A stretch of 56,139 nucleotides of DNA from Clostridiales bacterium. Its GTDB lineage: Bacteria > Bacillota > Clostridia > Lachnospirales > Lachnospiraceae. This document shows, one piece after another, positions 24,729 through 32,025 of this stretch. The stretch is taken from positions 2,868 to 59,006 of the forward strand of contig JAJBVE010000048.1 in the NCBI GenBank assembly GCA_020859995.1, read 5' to 3'. Under the pieces are notes generated by a model. It did no database searches, was not told the origin of the DNA, and saw only the letters and a program-made list of their open reading frames with translations. Position 1 is the first letter of the stretch. The number at the start of each line of letters is the position of its first letter. The position numbers were made by a program, and so were the translations under genes.

Positions 24729-26801
24729 TTATTTCTTCTCAAACACCGGCATATACTCGATCGGCGCGTCTACGGTCACCGTCTGGCCGCCCGCGTAGAT
24801 TTCCCCGGTGCTGGTCAGCTTCCATTCCCCTTCCGGCAGGTAGACATCGCGCCGGAATTCGTTCAGGTGCAGGATCGGTGCCACGAGGTATCTGCTGCCA
24901 AACATATACTGGTCGGAGAGCTCCCAGCATTTCACGTCTTCGGGAAACTCGTAGAACATGGTGCGGATCAGCGGGGAGCCGTTTTCATGGGCTTCCTGGT
25001 ACAGGCCGCGGATGTAGTCGTGCATGGAGATGCGAAGCTCGTAGTAGTCGCGCATGATCCGGTAGTTGTCCTCGCCGTAGCTCCACAGCTCGTTTGGCTG
25101 GCCGGTGTGCAGATAGCCGCCGCCCCAGTCGCGCTCATCCAGCGGCGGGATGTCGTAGGGACCGCGGTCGCCGTGCATACGCAGTACCGCCGAATAGACG
25201 GCGAACTGGTACCAGCGGATCAGCAGCTGGCGGAAATCCGGGTCGCTGACATCGTCGGTCATGAAGCCGCCGATGTCGGTGGTCCACCACGGAATGCCCG
25301 CAAGGCCCATATTCAGGCCGGCCTGCAGCTGGTCGCGGAAGGCCTCAAAGGTGCTCGGCACATCGCCGGACCAGATGACGTTGCCGTATTTCTGGCTGCC
25401 GGCCCAGCCGCAGCGGAGCAGGTTCACCACTGTGCCGTCGCGCAGCTGGCTCATTTTATCGTAAAAAATACGGCTGTACATCTGCGGATACAGGTTGCTG
25501 CAGGTGAGTGCGGCGCCCGCCTGGTAGCGGTAGTTGTCAAAATCATAGACGCCCAGATCCGGCTCGGAATTGTCCAGCCAGAACGCGTCAATGCCAAGAT
25601 CGTAGTAGTTTTTCTTGCAGACCTCCCAGACATATTCGCGGGTCTCGGGATTGAACGGGTCGATTTCTACGCAGTCGCCCTGGTAATCGTAGGTCTGCGG
25701 CTCGCCGCGGTCGGTCTTCATCAGAAGCCCGCGCTCGTACATCGGCTCAAAATTTTCACTTCTGCGGTCTACGGACGGCCACACGGAGACGATGACTTTA
25801 ATGCCCATGGAGTGCAGCTCGTCCACCATGGCCTTCGGATCCGGCCAGTAGGTCTTGTCAAATTTCCAGTCGCCCTGCACGGTCCAGTGGAAGAAATCAA
25901 TGACGATCTGGTCAATGTGAATGCCTTCCTCCTGATACCGATGAGCGATCTCCAGCACCTCCGCCTGCGTGCGGTAGCGCAGCTTACACTGCCACAGTCC
26001 CATGCGGTCCTCCGGGAACATCGGCGCGTGTCCGGTCGCCGAGGTGTAGGAGGCCAGGATTTCCTTCGGCGTATCCGCCACTGTAATCCAGTAATCCATT
26101 TGCTTCGTCGCGCGGGCAATCCATTCAGTATAATTTTTGCCGAAGGTAACGCGCCCGACTGCCGGGTTGTTCCACAAAAATCCATATCCAAGGGAGGACA
26201 CTGCAAATGGAACAGTGATCTGCGAGTTCCGCTGCGCAAGCTCCAGCACACTTCCCTTGTGGTCCAGCCAGGGCTGCTGATACTGTCCCATGCCGAACAG
26301 CTTCTCCCCGTCATTGCTCTCAAATTTCACATTCAGACGATAAGTGTCCCCGCCCTGGATGCCCTTCCACTCGCGGCCGTCGATTTTCAGGCAGCGGCTC
26401 TCCCGGGAGATCGTGCCGCCGTAATTCCGGCCATATTCACGCAGGAGGAGTGTCCAGGAGCCGTTTTCACCGGCAGGCGTCCATTTATAATAGGAAATAA
26501 TCCCTACCCAGTTGACAAGCGCGCAGATGCGTCCATTTGTGATAATGGCGCAGCCTTCCGCGCCCAGATTCGGATCGCCGCCCGTCCATGCGGGAGCTTT
26601 CCTGGCCCATTCACCCGGGGCAAATATCGCAATCTGTGCTTCTGCCTGCGCGGGTACTTCAGTCAGCGCCCAGTCGTTGCTGTTGATCCCGGAGTTCATC
26701 GCCGCGCGTACGCGCAGGGAATCCTTTCCCCAGGCCTCGATCCGGAGCGTTTCGCCCTGCCGCCGCGCGACGAGCGCTCCATGGTCATTTGAAAAAATCA
26801 T
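24729..26801 (-). CDS. GH31 glycosidase (alpha-xylosidase/alpha-glucosidase type)
   Basis: The 690-residue cytoplasmic protein (no signal peptide) is a retaining alpha-glycosidase. The N-terminal beta domain runs to about residue 240. The catalytic barrel follows, with the nucleophile Asp in FWLDNSEPD (about residue 409) and the acid/base Asp in WSGDVPSTFE (about residue 478). PFAVSSLGYGFLWNNP and WWTTDIGGF are further GH31 landmarks. It could be an alpha-xylosidase or a related alpha-glycosidase, and the exact sugar is not readable. It is transcribed opposite to its neighbours from the promoter at 26854-26882. A 960-bp unit has been inserted, or its promoter duplicated, just upstream. Confidence 0.9.
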   Translation of the reverse strand: MIFSNDHGALVARRQGETLRIEAWGKDSLRVRAAMNSGINSNDWALTEVPAQAEAQIAIFAPGEWARKAPAWTGGDPNLGAEGCAIITNGRICALVNWVGIISYYKWTPAGENGSWTLLLREYGRNYGGTISRESRCLKIDGREWKGIQGGDTYRLNVKFESNDGEKLFGMGQYQQPWLDHKGSVLELAQRNSQITVPFAVSSLGYGFLWNNPAVGRVTFGKNYTEWIARATKQMDYWITVADTPKEILASYTSATGHAPMFPEDRMGLWQCKLRYRTQAEVLEIAHRYQEEGIHIDQIVIDFFHWTVQGDWKFDKTYWPDPKAMVDELHSMGIKVIVSVWPSVDRRSENFEPMYERGLLMKTDRGEPQTYDYQGDCVEIDPFNPETREYVWEVCKKNYYDLGIDAFWLDNSEPDLGVYDFDNYRYQAGAALTCSNLYPQMYSRIFYDKMSQLRDGTVVNLLRCGWAGSQKYGNVIWSGDVPSTFEAFRDQLQAGLNMGLAGIPWWTTDIGGFMTDDVSDPDFRQLLIRWYQFAVYSAVLRMHGDRGPYDIPPLDERDWGGGYLHTGQPNELWSYGEDNYRIMRDYYELRISMHDYIRGLYQEAHENGSPLIRTMFYEFPEDVKCWELSDQYMFGSRYLVAPILHLNEFRRDVYLPEGEWKLTSTGEIYAGGQTVTVDAPIEYMPVFEKK

Positions 26802-26841
26802 TTCTTTTTCTCCCTTACGTCATAGATTTTCCTTGCAAAAT

Positions 26842-26895
26842 TCATTCGCCCTGATTCTAGCATAGATTTCCCGGGGATACAATCAGAAAATAGGG
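26842..26895. repeat. 54-bp perfect direct repeat, left copy
   Basis: This sequence is identical over all 54 bases to 27802-27855, and the two starts are exactly 960 bp apart. It contains the GH31 promoter. The flanking bases differ at both ends. Confidence 0.97.
26854..26882 (-). promoter_or_regulatory. GH31 promoter
   Basis: On the - strand, TTGTAT (26877-26882), 17 bp, TAGAAT (26854-26859) with an extended TGC before the -10. It lies inside the left 54-bp repeat. Confidence 0.65.
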
Positions 26896-26901
26896 TATAA
26901 T

Positions 26902-27031
26902 CGGATAGGGGAACGCCCTTCTCCCCTATCCGCCTGCGCGATATGCCATAAGGATTGCCGACGCAGTCGGAGGATTCCTTATGGCTACGAGCCGGGTGCG
27001 GCTTTAGCCGCAAAATTTCCTTACCCGGCTC
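26902..27031. repeat. dispersed palindromic element (B), three hairpins
   Basis: CGGATAGGGG/CCCCTATCCG (26902-26911, 26923-26932), GCCATAAGGA/TCCTTATGGC (26945-26954, 26976-26985) with an inner CCGAC/GTCGG, and GAGCCGGGT/ACCCGGCTC (26989-26997, 27023-27031) with an inner GCGGCT/AGCCGC follow one another. Hairpins 1 and 3 recur at 43252-43324 in reverse order and orientation, and partly at 16135-16235. Confidence 0.75.
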
Positions 27032-27036
27032 TGTGC

Positions 27037-27178
27037 ATAAAAAAGACGGACTGTTAAAACAGTCCGTCTTACTACAATTAGAATGAAATAGGTGGGTGAC
27101 AATCCACATCTCCTAGCTATGGGCGACGGCCGCCTGTTCCGTCCTCTGATTTCATTCTATAATAGTCTATGCCCTTAC
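27037..27178 (-). ncRNA. candidate structured small RNA
   Basis: On the - strand, a promoter (TTGACA 27207-27212, 16 bp, TATAAT 27185-27190) would start an RNA near 27178. It would end at the perfect 13-bp terminator 27043-27070 with a run of U. In between, 11-bp arms (27079-27089, 27149-27159) close a domain with inner pairings such as GTGG/CCAC and GACGG/CCGTC. AAGGAGGT sits at its 5' end, but the only short frame after it codes 12 residues, so I favour a non-coding RNA. I do not recognise the family. Confidence 0.55.
27043..27070. terminator. 13-bp perfect terminator hairpin
   Basis: AAGACGGACTGTT (27043-27055) and AACAGTCCGTCTT (27058-27070) pair perfectly around two bases, with A/T runs on the left. 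It is strong in the - direction. Confidence 0.85.
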
Positions 27179-27184
27179 CTCCTT

Positions 27185-27212
27185 ATTATACAATTGTTTC
27201 TTTATTTGTCAA
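27185..27212 (-). promoter_or_regulatory. strong promoter for the candidate RNA
   Basis: TTGACA (27207-27212), 16 bp, TATAAT (27185-27190) on the - strand: both hexamers are consensus. Confidence 0.75.
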
Positions 27213-27231
27213 GCATTCGCAGAGATTTATA

Positions 27232-27385
27232 GTTACAGGTCACACCATGACCGATTTTGCGTTATTTCTTTCTCTGCAGGTGTGACCTGTAACGGCATCC
27301 GGCCATTTTAATCGTTTCACGATGGGCCGGATGCCCGAAAACACTACGTTTTCACTCCGCACCTCGCAGCAAGTGCGTGGTGCGG
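27232..27385. repeat. three consecutive inverted repeats
   Basis: GTTACAGGTCACACC (27232-27246) / GGTGTGACCTGTAAC (27279-27293) is a perfect 15-bp pair. GGCATCCGGCC (27294-27304) / GGCCGGATGCC (27325-27335) is a perfect 11-bp pair abutting it. CCGCACC (27357-27363) / GGTGCGG (27379-27385) follows, 18 bp from the end of the PBECR3-like gene. None has a clear U tract. Confidence 0.8.
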
Positions 27386-27402
27386 GTCTGAACTGTAATG
27401 AT

Positions 27403-27762
27403 TTATATTTTTTTCAAAGTGCCCTTATCAATATACCGCTCTGCATTGCAGGAGCTCAGCATATGAAGAGTTTTGGCAAAGCAGGTGCTTTTTTGCGTAA
27501 TTTTTACTGCAACCCGGATATATTCTCCACGTACCTCATACAGTTTTACAAACATAATAGAACTGTCCTTTGGACTTAATCCAACATAATCTGGCTCATT
27601 AATGATTTCATCAATATGTGGAAAGTATCGTTTGTATTCATATGGGTGGCGATTCTTAATGTGTTCGATATTGGTTTCACCGATATATACAGGGGTATTC
27701 GGAGCAAGAGGCAAATTCAGTATGTTGATGATCTTTTCGGAAATATGTGCTACAGGTTTCAT
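27403..27762 (-). CDS. PBECR3-like nuclease/toxin domain protein
   Basis: The 119-residue protein has the look of PBECR3 domains (the Barnase/EndoU/colicin E5-D/RelE-like nuclease group described in phage polyvalent proteins). Features are VYIGETNIEHIKNRHPYEY with a His-x-x-x-x-His pattern, EIINEPDYVGLSPKD, and a basic late strand (YIRVAVKIT). The assignment is from memory of the family and the nuclease activity is inferred. No antitoxin protein gene is adjacent. The ribosome site GAGGTGAAGG precedes the ATG by about 10 bases. The gene is read from the right-hand copy of the 54-bp promoter repeat. A standalone toxin, or a remnant of a prophage protein, are both possible. Confidence 0.6.
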   Translation of the reverse strand: MKPVAHISEKIINILNLPLAPNTPVYIGETNIEHIKNRHPYEYKRYFPHIDEIINEPDYVGLSPKDSSIMFVKLYEVRGEYIRVAVKITQKSTCFAKTLHMLSSCNAERYIDKGTLKKI

Positions 27763-27801
27763 AAACGGGTTCCTTCACCTCATTGCTATTATGTCGTGTT
27801 A

Positions 27802-27855
27802 TCATTCGCCCTGATTCTAGCATAGATTTCCCGGGGATACAATCAGAAAATAGGG
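27802..27855. repeat. 54-bp perfect direct repeat, right copy
   Basis: It is identical to 26842-26895. It carries the same - strand promoter, here driving the PBECR3-like gene, whose start codon is 40 bp further along. Confidence 0.97.
27814..27842 (-). promoter_or_regulatory. promoter of the PBECR3-like gene
   Basis: TTGTAT (27837-27842), 17 bp, TAGAAT (27814-27819) on the - strand, an exact copy of the GH31 promoter. Confidence 0.65.
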
Positions 27856-27985
27856 CGCCGGGCAAACTCTGCGAAATTGTTACAATAGTTATCTGCCTGT
27901 CGAAAATTCACAGGAAAATATGAAGAAAATGTGACGCAAATAGAAATATTGCTTAAAAATCTGTAAAAAATAATGCAAATAATTG

Positions 27986-28013
27986 TTGAAAATGAAACAT
28001 GAATGGTTAATAC
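27986..28013 (+). promoter_or_regulatory. promoter for the sugar ABC operon
   Basis: TTGAAA (27986-27991), 16 bp, TAATAC (28008-28013), about 45 bp before the first permease gene. I saw no clear catabolite (cre) site. Confidence 0.45.
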
Positions 28014-28058
28014 TAAAAAAAGTTTACAGCTATACAAAATGAAAAGGGAGGCAATGAA

Positions 28059-29006
28059 ATGGCAAAGACGAAGAAACCTGTGGTTCCTAAGAATGACATT
28101 CCTCTGGGAAAAGCGATGAAGCGGGACTGGCAGCTCTATGTGATGCTGGCGTTTCCGATCATTCTGGTCATCGTGTTCAGCTATGCGGCTTATCCGGGTC
28201 TGCGGATGGTGTTCATGGACTACAAGCCGATGAAAGGGTACGCGGGCAGCGAGTGGGTCGGCCTCGAGACCTTTAAAAAGATTTTCAACGATAAAGATTT
28301 CATCCGTGCGCTGCGCAACTCGATTGCATTTAACCTGCTGGATCTGGCGGTTGGTTTCCCGCTTCCGATTATCCTGGCGCTGATCTTGAATGAGCTGCGG
28401 TATCCGAAGTTTAAAAAGGTGACGCAGACGATCCTCTATCTGCCGCATTTCCTCTCCTGGGCGATCATCGGCAGCGTGGCCTATACCATGTTCCGTCCGT
28501 CGACTGGTCTTGTGAATATCATTCTCATGAATGCGGGGATTATTGACAGCGGTATTCCGTTCCTGACGGAGAAATGGCACTGGGCAGTGACCTATCTGCT
28601 GCTCGGCGTATGGCAGACGATGGGCTGGGGCACGATCATGTACCTGGCGGCGATCACCGGCATCAGCGGCGACCTCTATGAGGCGGCCATGATCGACGGT
28701 GCCGGACGCTGGAAGAGGATGCTGCACATCACCCTTCCGGGCATCAGGCCGACGATCGTGACTTTGCTGATTATGAACCTTGGCCGTGTGATGGGGAGCA
28801 ATCTGGAGCGTCTGACGGCGTTTGAAAACTCCATGGTGCGTGATTTCTCCTATCAGTTTGCGGTATATATCTATGAAAAAGGACTTTCTGCGAGCAAGTA
28901 CAGCATGGCGACCGCGGTGAACCTGTTCCAGTCGCTTGTAGGTGTGGTTCTGGTACTGCTGGCTGACCGTGTCGCCAAGAAGCTTGGCGAAGACGGCTTA
29001 CTGTAA
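28059..29006 (+). CDS. carbohydrate ABC transporter permease (LplB-like)
   Basis: The 315-residue inner-membrane subunit of a type I oligosaccharide importer has about six membrane helices. The ATPase-docking EAA loop EAAMIDGAGRWKRMLHITLPGI lies near residues 208-229. The N-terminal half (YVMLAFPIILVIVFSYAAYPGLRMVF) matches the LplB/YtePQ group that imports complex plant-polysaccharide oligosaccharides. GGGAGG precedes the ATG. No ATPase gene is nearby, as usual for this group, which shares an MsmX-type ATPase encoded elsewhere. Confidence 0.92.
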   Translation: MAKTKKPVVPKNDIPLGKAMKRDWQLYVMLAFPIILVIVFSYAAYPGLRMVFMDYKPMKGYAGSEWVGLETFKKIFNDKDFIRALRNSIAFNLLDLAVGFPLPIILALILNELRYPKFKKVTQTILYLPHFLSWAIIGSVAYTMFRPSTGLVNIILMNAGIIDSGIPFLTEKWHWAVTYLLLGVWQTMGWGTIMYLAAITGISGDLYEAAMIDGAGRWKRMLHITLPGIRPTIVTLLIMNLGRVMGSNLERLTAFENSMVRDFSYQFAVYIYEKGLSASKYSMATAVNLFQSLVGVVLVLLADRVAKKLGEDGLL

Positions 29007-29021
29007 GGGAGGTGCGTACAT

Positions 29022-29951
29022 ATGGCGAAGGATAAGAAAAAAGCTTCCGGCGAGGGCGATTTCAGTACCGGCGGCAGTCACGCAATATCAAAATTTAAGG
29101 TCAGCGACGCGGTCATGATGATAATTCTGGTGCTGCTCTGCGCAACCTGTGTGCTCCCGTTTGTCCATCTGCTGGCAAAATCCATTTCCAGCAACAGCGC
29201 GGTGCTGGCAAAGCAGGTGACCTTCTGGCCGAAGGGGATCAATTTTGACGCCTATATCTCGATTTTTAAGGATGGCAGTCTGGTTTATTCGTTCTTCTAC
29301 AGCCTGGGCGTGACGCTGATCTTTACGGCGCTTGGTATGGTGGCCTGTACCTGCGCGGCGTATCCGCTCTCGAAGAGAAGACTGAAGGGGCGTTCCTGGA
29401 TTACATTTGTCCTGATGGTTCCGATGTACTTCACTGCCGGTATTATTCCGACCTACCTGCTGATGCATGACCTGGGGCTGCTGGATTCGATGTGGGTGCT
29501 GATCTGGCCTCTGATTTATTCACCTTATAACATGCTGATTATGAAGAACTACTTCACGTCCAATATACCTGAGAGCCTGGAGGAGTCTGCGTTCATCGAC
29601 GGTGCGACGAATATCCAGGTGCTGACGAAGATTGTGCTTCCGCTTTCAAAGCCGATCCTTGCGACGCTGTCCCTGTTCTACGCGGTAGGCCGCTGGAACG
29701 CGTACGCGGACAACATGTACTATATCCGCACGGACAGCCTGAAGATGGTGCAGTACAAGCTCTATCAGATGGTAGCTTCCGCGAGTGAGGCACAGACGAC
29801 GACTCTTTCAGAGGCGGCGGCTGTGACCAGTACGCCGGAGGTGCTGCAGGCGGCGGCGATCATGTTTGTCACGATCCCGATCATCTGCATTTACCCGTTC
29901 CTGCAGAAGTATTTTGTATCGGGTACGATGCTTGGCGCCGTGAAGGGCTGA
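29022..29951 (+). CDS. carbohydrate ABC transporter permease (LplC/YtcP-like)
   Basis: The 309-residue second permease of the importer has six predicted helices and an EAA-type loop (ESLEESAFIDGATNIQVLTKIVLPLSKPILATLSLFY near residues 185-220). It starts 15 bp after the first permease behind GGGAGGTGC. The LplC group pairs with LplB and a large binding protein, which follows here. Substrate is inferred from the neighbouring GH105 and GH112 genes. Confidence 0.92.
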   Translation: MAKDKKKASGEGDFSTGGSHAISKFKVSDAVMMIILVLLCATCVLPFVHLLAKSISSNSAVLAKQVTFWPKGINFDAYISIFKDGSLVYSFFYSLGVTLIFTALGMVACTCAAYPLSKRRLKGRSWITFVLMVPMYFTAGIIPTYLLMHDLGLLDSMWVLIWPLIYSPYNMLIMKNYFTSNIPESLEESAFIDGATNIQVLTKIVLPLSKPILATLSLFYAVGRWNAYADNMYYIRTDSLKMVQYKLYQMVASASEAQTTTLSEAAAVTSTPEVLQAAAIMFVTIPIICIYPFLQKYFVSGTMLGAVKG

Positions 29952-29955
29952 ATCG

Positions 29956-29992
29956 ATAGTTTTCCCGGATTGTCCGGGTGATAATAAACTAT
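29956..29992 (+). promoter_or_regulatory. intercistronic hairpin before the binding protein gene
   Basis: CCCGGA/TCCGGG (29964-29969, 29973-29978) is nested in ATAGTTT/AAACTAT (29956-29962, 29986-29992). There is no U tract. Such stems between permease and binding-protein genes often stabilise the downstream message, so that is the likely role. Confidence 0.5.
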
Positions 29993-30018
29993 ACACTATT
30001 AAAAGGAGGATTTATTGC

Positions 30019-31689
30019 ATGAACAAGAAGGTTATCAAAAGAACGCTCGCTGCTGCACTTGTCGGCACAATGGTATTCGGAAGCGTTCCGACGATCGCCG
30101 GCGCTGAGGAAGCGACAGGCATGGACGCGTGGGAAGCATTTGACGAGACTGTGACGATCAAGATCCCGGTTTACGACAGAGGTGCTGAGGGCGTTCCGGA
30201 TGTTACCAATAACTATTGGACCAAGTGGGTACAGTCTGAGTTTGGCGACAAGTACAACATCAATGTAGAGTATGTAGGCATTACCCGTTCCGACGTTATG
30301 ACGGACTATGCTCTGCTTGGAGCTTCCGGAGAGCTTCCGACGATCCTGATGGAGTACGATTATGACAAGCTCGCTACCTGGGCGACAGAAGGTTACCTGA
30401 CTGAGTATGATCTTGACTATTTTGCTGAGATCGCGCCGACTTATTATCAGGGTATGGTAGACAGAGACCAGCTGCAGTATGTAGAGATGGCCGGAGGCAA
30501 CTACCTGGTACTGAGCGAAAGACCATATTATGAGACCAACTACACCTATATTACCTTCGTTCGTATGGACTGGCTGGAGGAAGTAGGCTATGACTACATT
30601 CCGTCTCTGACCTCTCAGGATTACATCGACGCGATGCTGGCGATCAAGGAAGCCGGGATTGCGGAGTATCCGGACGGCGGCGTGATGCTGACGGGCGTTG
30701 GCTCTGACCAGACCTATGCATGGAGAACCTATCCGCAGGATGAAGAGAACTGGGTAATGTACGGCGATTATCAGATCCCGTCTCTGAGCAGTGATGAGAA
30801 CTATGCTCTGCTTTCCTTCCTCAATCAGAAGTACAACGCAGGCATCATGAATCCGGAGTATTACACCATCGATACAGAGACTGATAAGTCCAACTTCATC
30901 AATGGCGAGACCTTTGCTTATTCAGGATACATTTCAGCATCCATGGATTGGCTGGAGTCCTTCTATGAGCAGAATCCGGATGCGGAGCTGGCAGTAGTGG
31001 TACAGTCTACCGAGCTGAACGACGAAGGCTATGCACCGGCATATCGTGCGAACAACCCGTTTGGTATGATGATCGGCTTCTCTTCTCTGGCGACTGAGGA
31101 TGAGATCACCGCAGCCATGATGTACATGGAGTGGATGTGCCAGGATGAGACCCTTGAGACATTCCAGTGGGGTATCGAGGGTGAGAACTTCACCTATGAC
31201 GAGGATGGTAACAAGGTATCGATCGACTACAGCGAGCAGTCCTCTGATTATAAGCAGGGCTACAACAACAGCATTGACTACTGGTGCATCGTAACGGCTT
31301 CCAGAAGCACAGGCACGATCGAGGATACCATCATTGCTTCTCTGCCGCAGAATCTGCCGCAGAACTTCAATGACGCCGTCATCGAGAACTACTACAATCA
31401 GGTAGAAGTGGCATCCTATGGCTGGGCTGTAACTGACTGTATGTTCGGTGACGCGCTTGAGTCCGTAACGGAGTATCAGGAGACCCTGATCAACCTGTAC
31501 ATCGAGCTTCGCGACAAGCTGGTCGTAGCATCTGAGGATGAGTTTGATTCTCTGTATGAAGAGTACGCACAGCAGTATCTGGATGCAGGATATCAGGAAG
31601 TCATTGATGAGCGCCTGGAGCTCTTCAATGAGGGCATGACCACCAAGCTTCCGACCTATGACGACGCAGTAGCGACTACAGTTGAGTAA
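30019..31689 (+). CDS. extracellular solute-binding protein of the sugar importer
   Basis: The 556-residue protein is a large LplA-type oligosaccharide-binding protein, of the size usual for this transporter group. The N terminus is a signal peptide (MNKKVIKRTL, then AAALVGTMVFGS). At the place where a lipobox cysteine would be (TMVFG then Ser22, codon AGC), there is no cysteine. A signal peptidase I site (AGA, cleavage after Ala29) follows. The protein may therefore be secreted rather than lipid-anchored, which is unusual for a Gram-positive binding protein. AAAGGAGG precedes the ATG. It is the third gene of the operon. Confidence 0.88.
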   Translation: MNKKVIKRTLAAALVGTMVFGSVPTIAGAEEATGMDAWEAFDETVTIKIPVYDRGAEGVPDVTNNYWTKWVQSEFGDKYNINVEYVGITRSDVMTDYALLGASGELPTILMEYDYDKLATWATEGYLTEYDLDYFAEIAPTYYQGMVDRDQLQYVEMAGGNYLVLSERPYYETNYTYITFVRMDWLEEVGYDYIPSLTSQDYIDAMLAIKEAGIAEYPDGGVMLTGVGSDQTYAWRTYPQDEENWVMYGDYQIPSLSSDENYALLSFLNQKYNAGIMNPEYYTIDTETDKSNFINGETFAYSGYISASMDWLESFYEQNPDAELAVVVQSTELNDEGYAPAYRANNPFGMMIGFSSLATEDEITAAMMYMEWMCQDETLETFQWGIEGENFTYDEDGNKVSIDYSEQSSDYKQGYNNSIDYWCIVTASRSTGTIEDTIIASLPQNLPQNFNDAVIENYYNQVEVASYGWAVTDCMFGDALESVTEYQETLINLYIELRDKLVVASEDEFDSLYEEYAQQYLDAGYQEVIDERLELFNEGMTTKLPTYDDAVATTVE

Positions 31690-31790
31690 TCGGAGCTTGA
31701 ATAATCAAAAAGGAAAGGCTGTATGTTGAACAGATTGCTTCCCGAACAGGTAATGTTTCTGAAAGGGAGATTTGTGACATGAGCCTTCTC

Positions 31791-31822
31791 ACCGGGCAGG
31801 GGGAGTGATCCACCTGCCCGGT
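31791..31822 (+). terminator. hairpin after the binding protein gene
   Basis: ACCGGGCAGG (31791-31800) and CCTGCCCGGT (31813-31822) form a perfect 10-bp stem. The trailing sequence has few U, so it could terminate only partially or protect the 3' end. Confidence 0.55.
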
Positions 31823-31873
31823 TCTGGTATTTGTACGTCGGTAAATTATCGCGTGAGGATTGAAACAAATGTC

Positions 31874-31903
31874 TTGACAGGGGATTGAGAGTTCAGCTAT
31901 GAT
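31874..31903 (+). promoter_or_regulatory. promoter for the GH105-GH112 genes
   Basis: TTGACA (31874-31879), 18 bp, TATGAT (31898-31903), about 120 bp before the GH105 gene. With the hairpin upstream this makes the two enzyme genes a separate unit from the ABC genes. The 336-bp gap 31690-32025 holds nothing else. Confidence 0.6.
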
Positions 31904-32025
31904 GAGAAAAGGATTTGCGGCTGCCAGAAACCGGCATCATGAGAAGATAACCGCTTCCCAGCCAGGAATCCCTGTATGATGTGATTATGAGCAATGAGCG
32001 GAAGAATAATGGGAGGACACAGAAT

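Larger units (their letters stand above)
26896..27855. mobile_element. 960-bp inserted unit carrying a PBECR3-like gene and an RNA (candidate)
   Basis: One 54-bp repeat plus everything between the two copies makes exactly 960 bp. Removing it would join the GH31 promoter to the sequence before the ABC operon. It holds, left to right, a run of four hairpins, a candidate small RNA (-), three more inverted repeats, and a 119-codon gene (-) read from the right-hand promoter copy. No transposase or integrase is present. The 54-bp repeats are long for a transposon target duplication, so the unit could have come in by recombination or by a duplication event. Confidence 0.5.

Noticed and set aside
24867-26792. 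641-codon open frame on + opposite the GH31 gene
   Set aside because: Antisense shadow of a protein with intact catalytic motifs; low complexity Val/Ala/His content and no known domain.
26842-27855. Classic transposon or integrative element with attL/attR
   Set aside because: There is no recombinase and no terminal inverted repeat, and 54-bp perfect repeats are too long for a usual target duplication; listed only as a candidate repeat-bounded unit.
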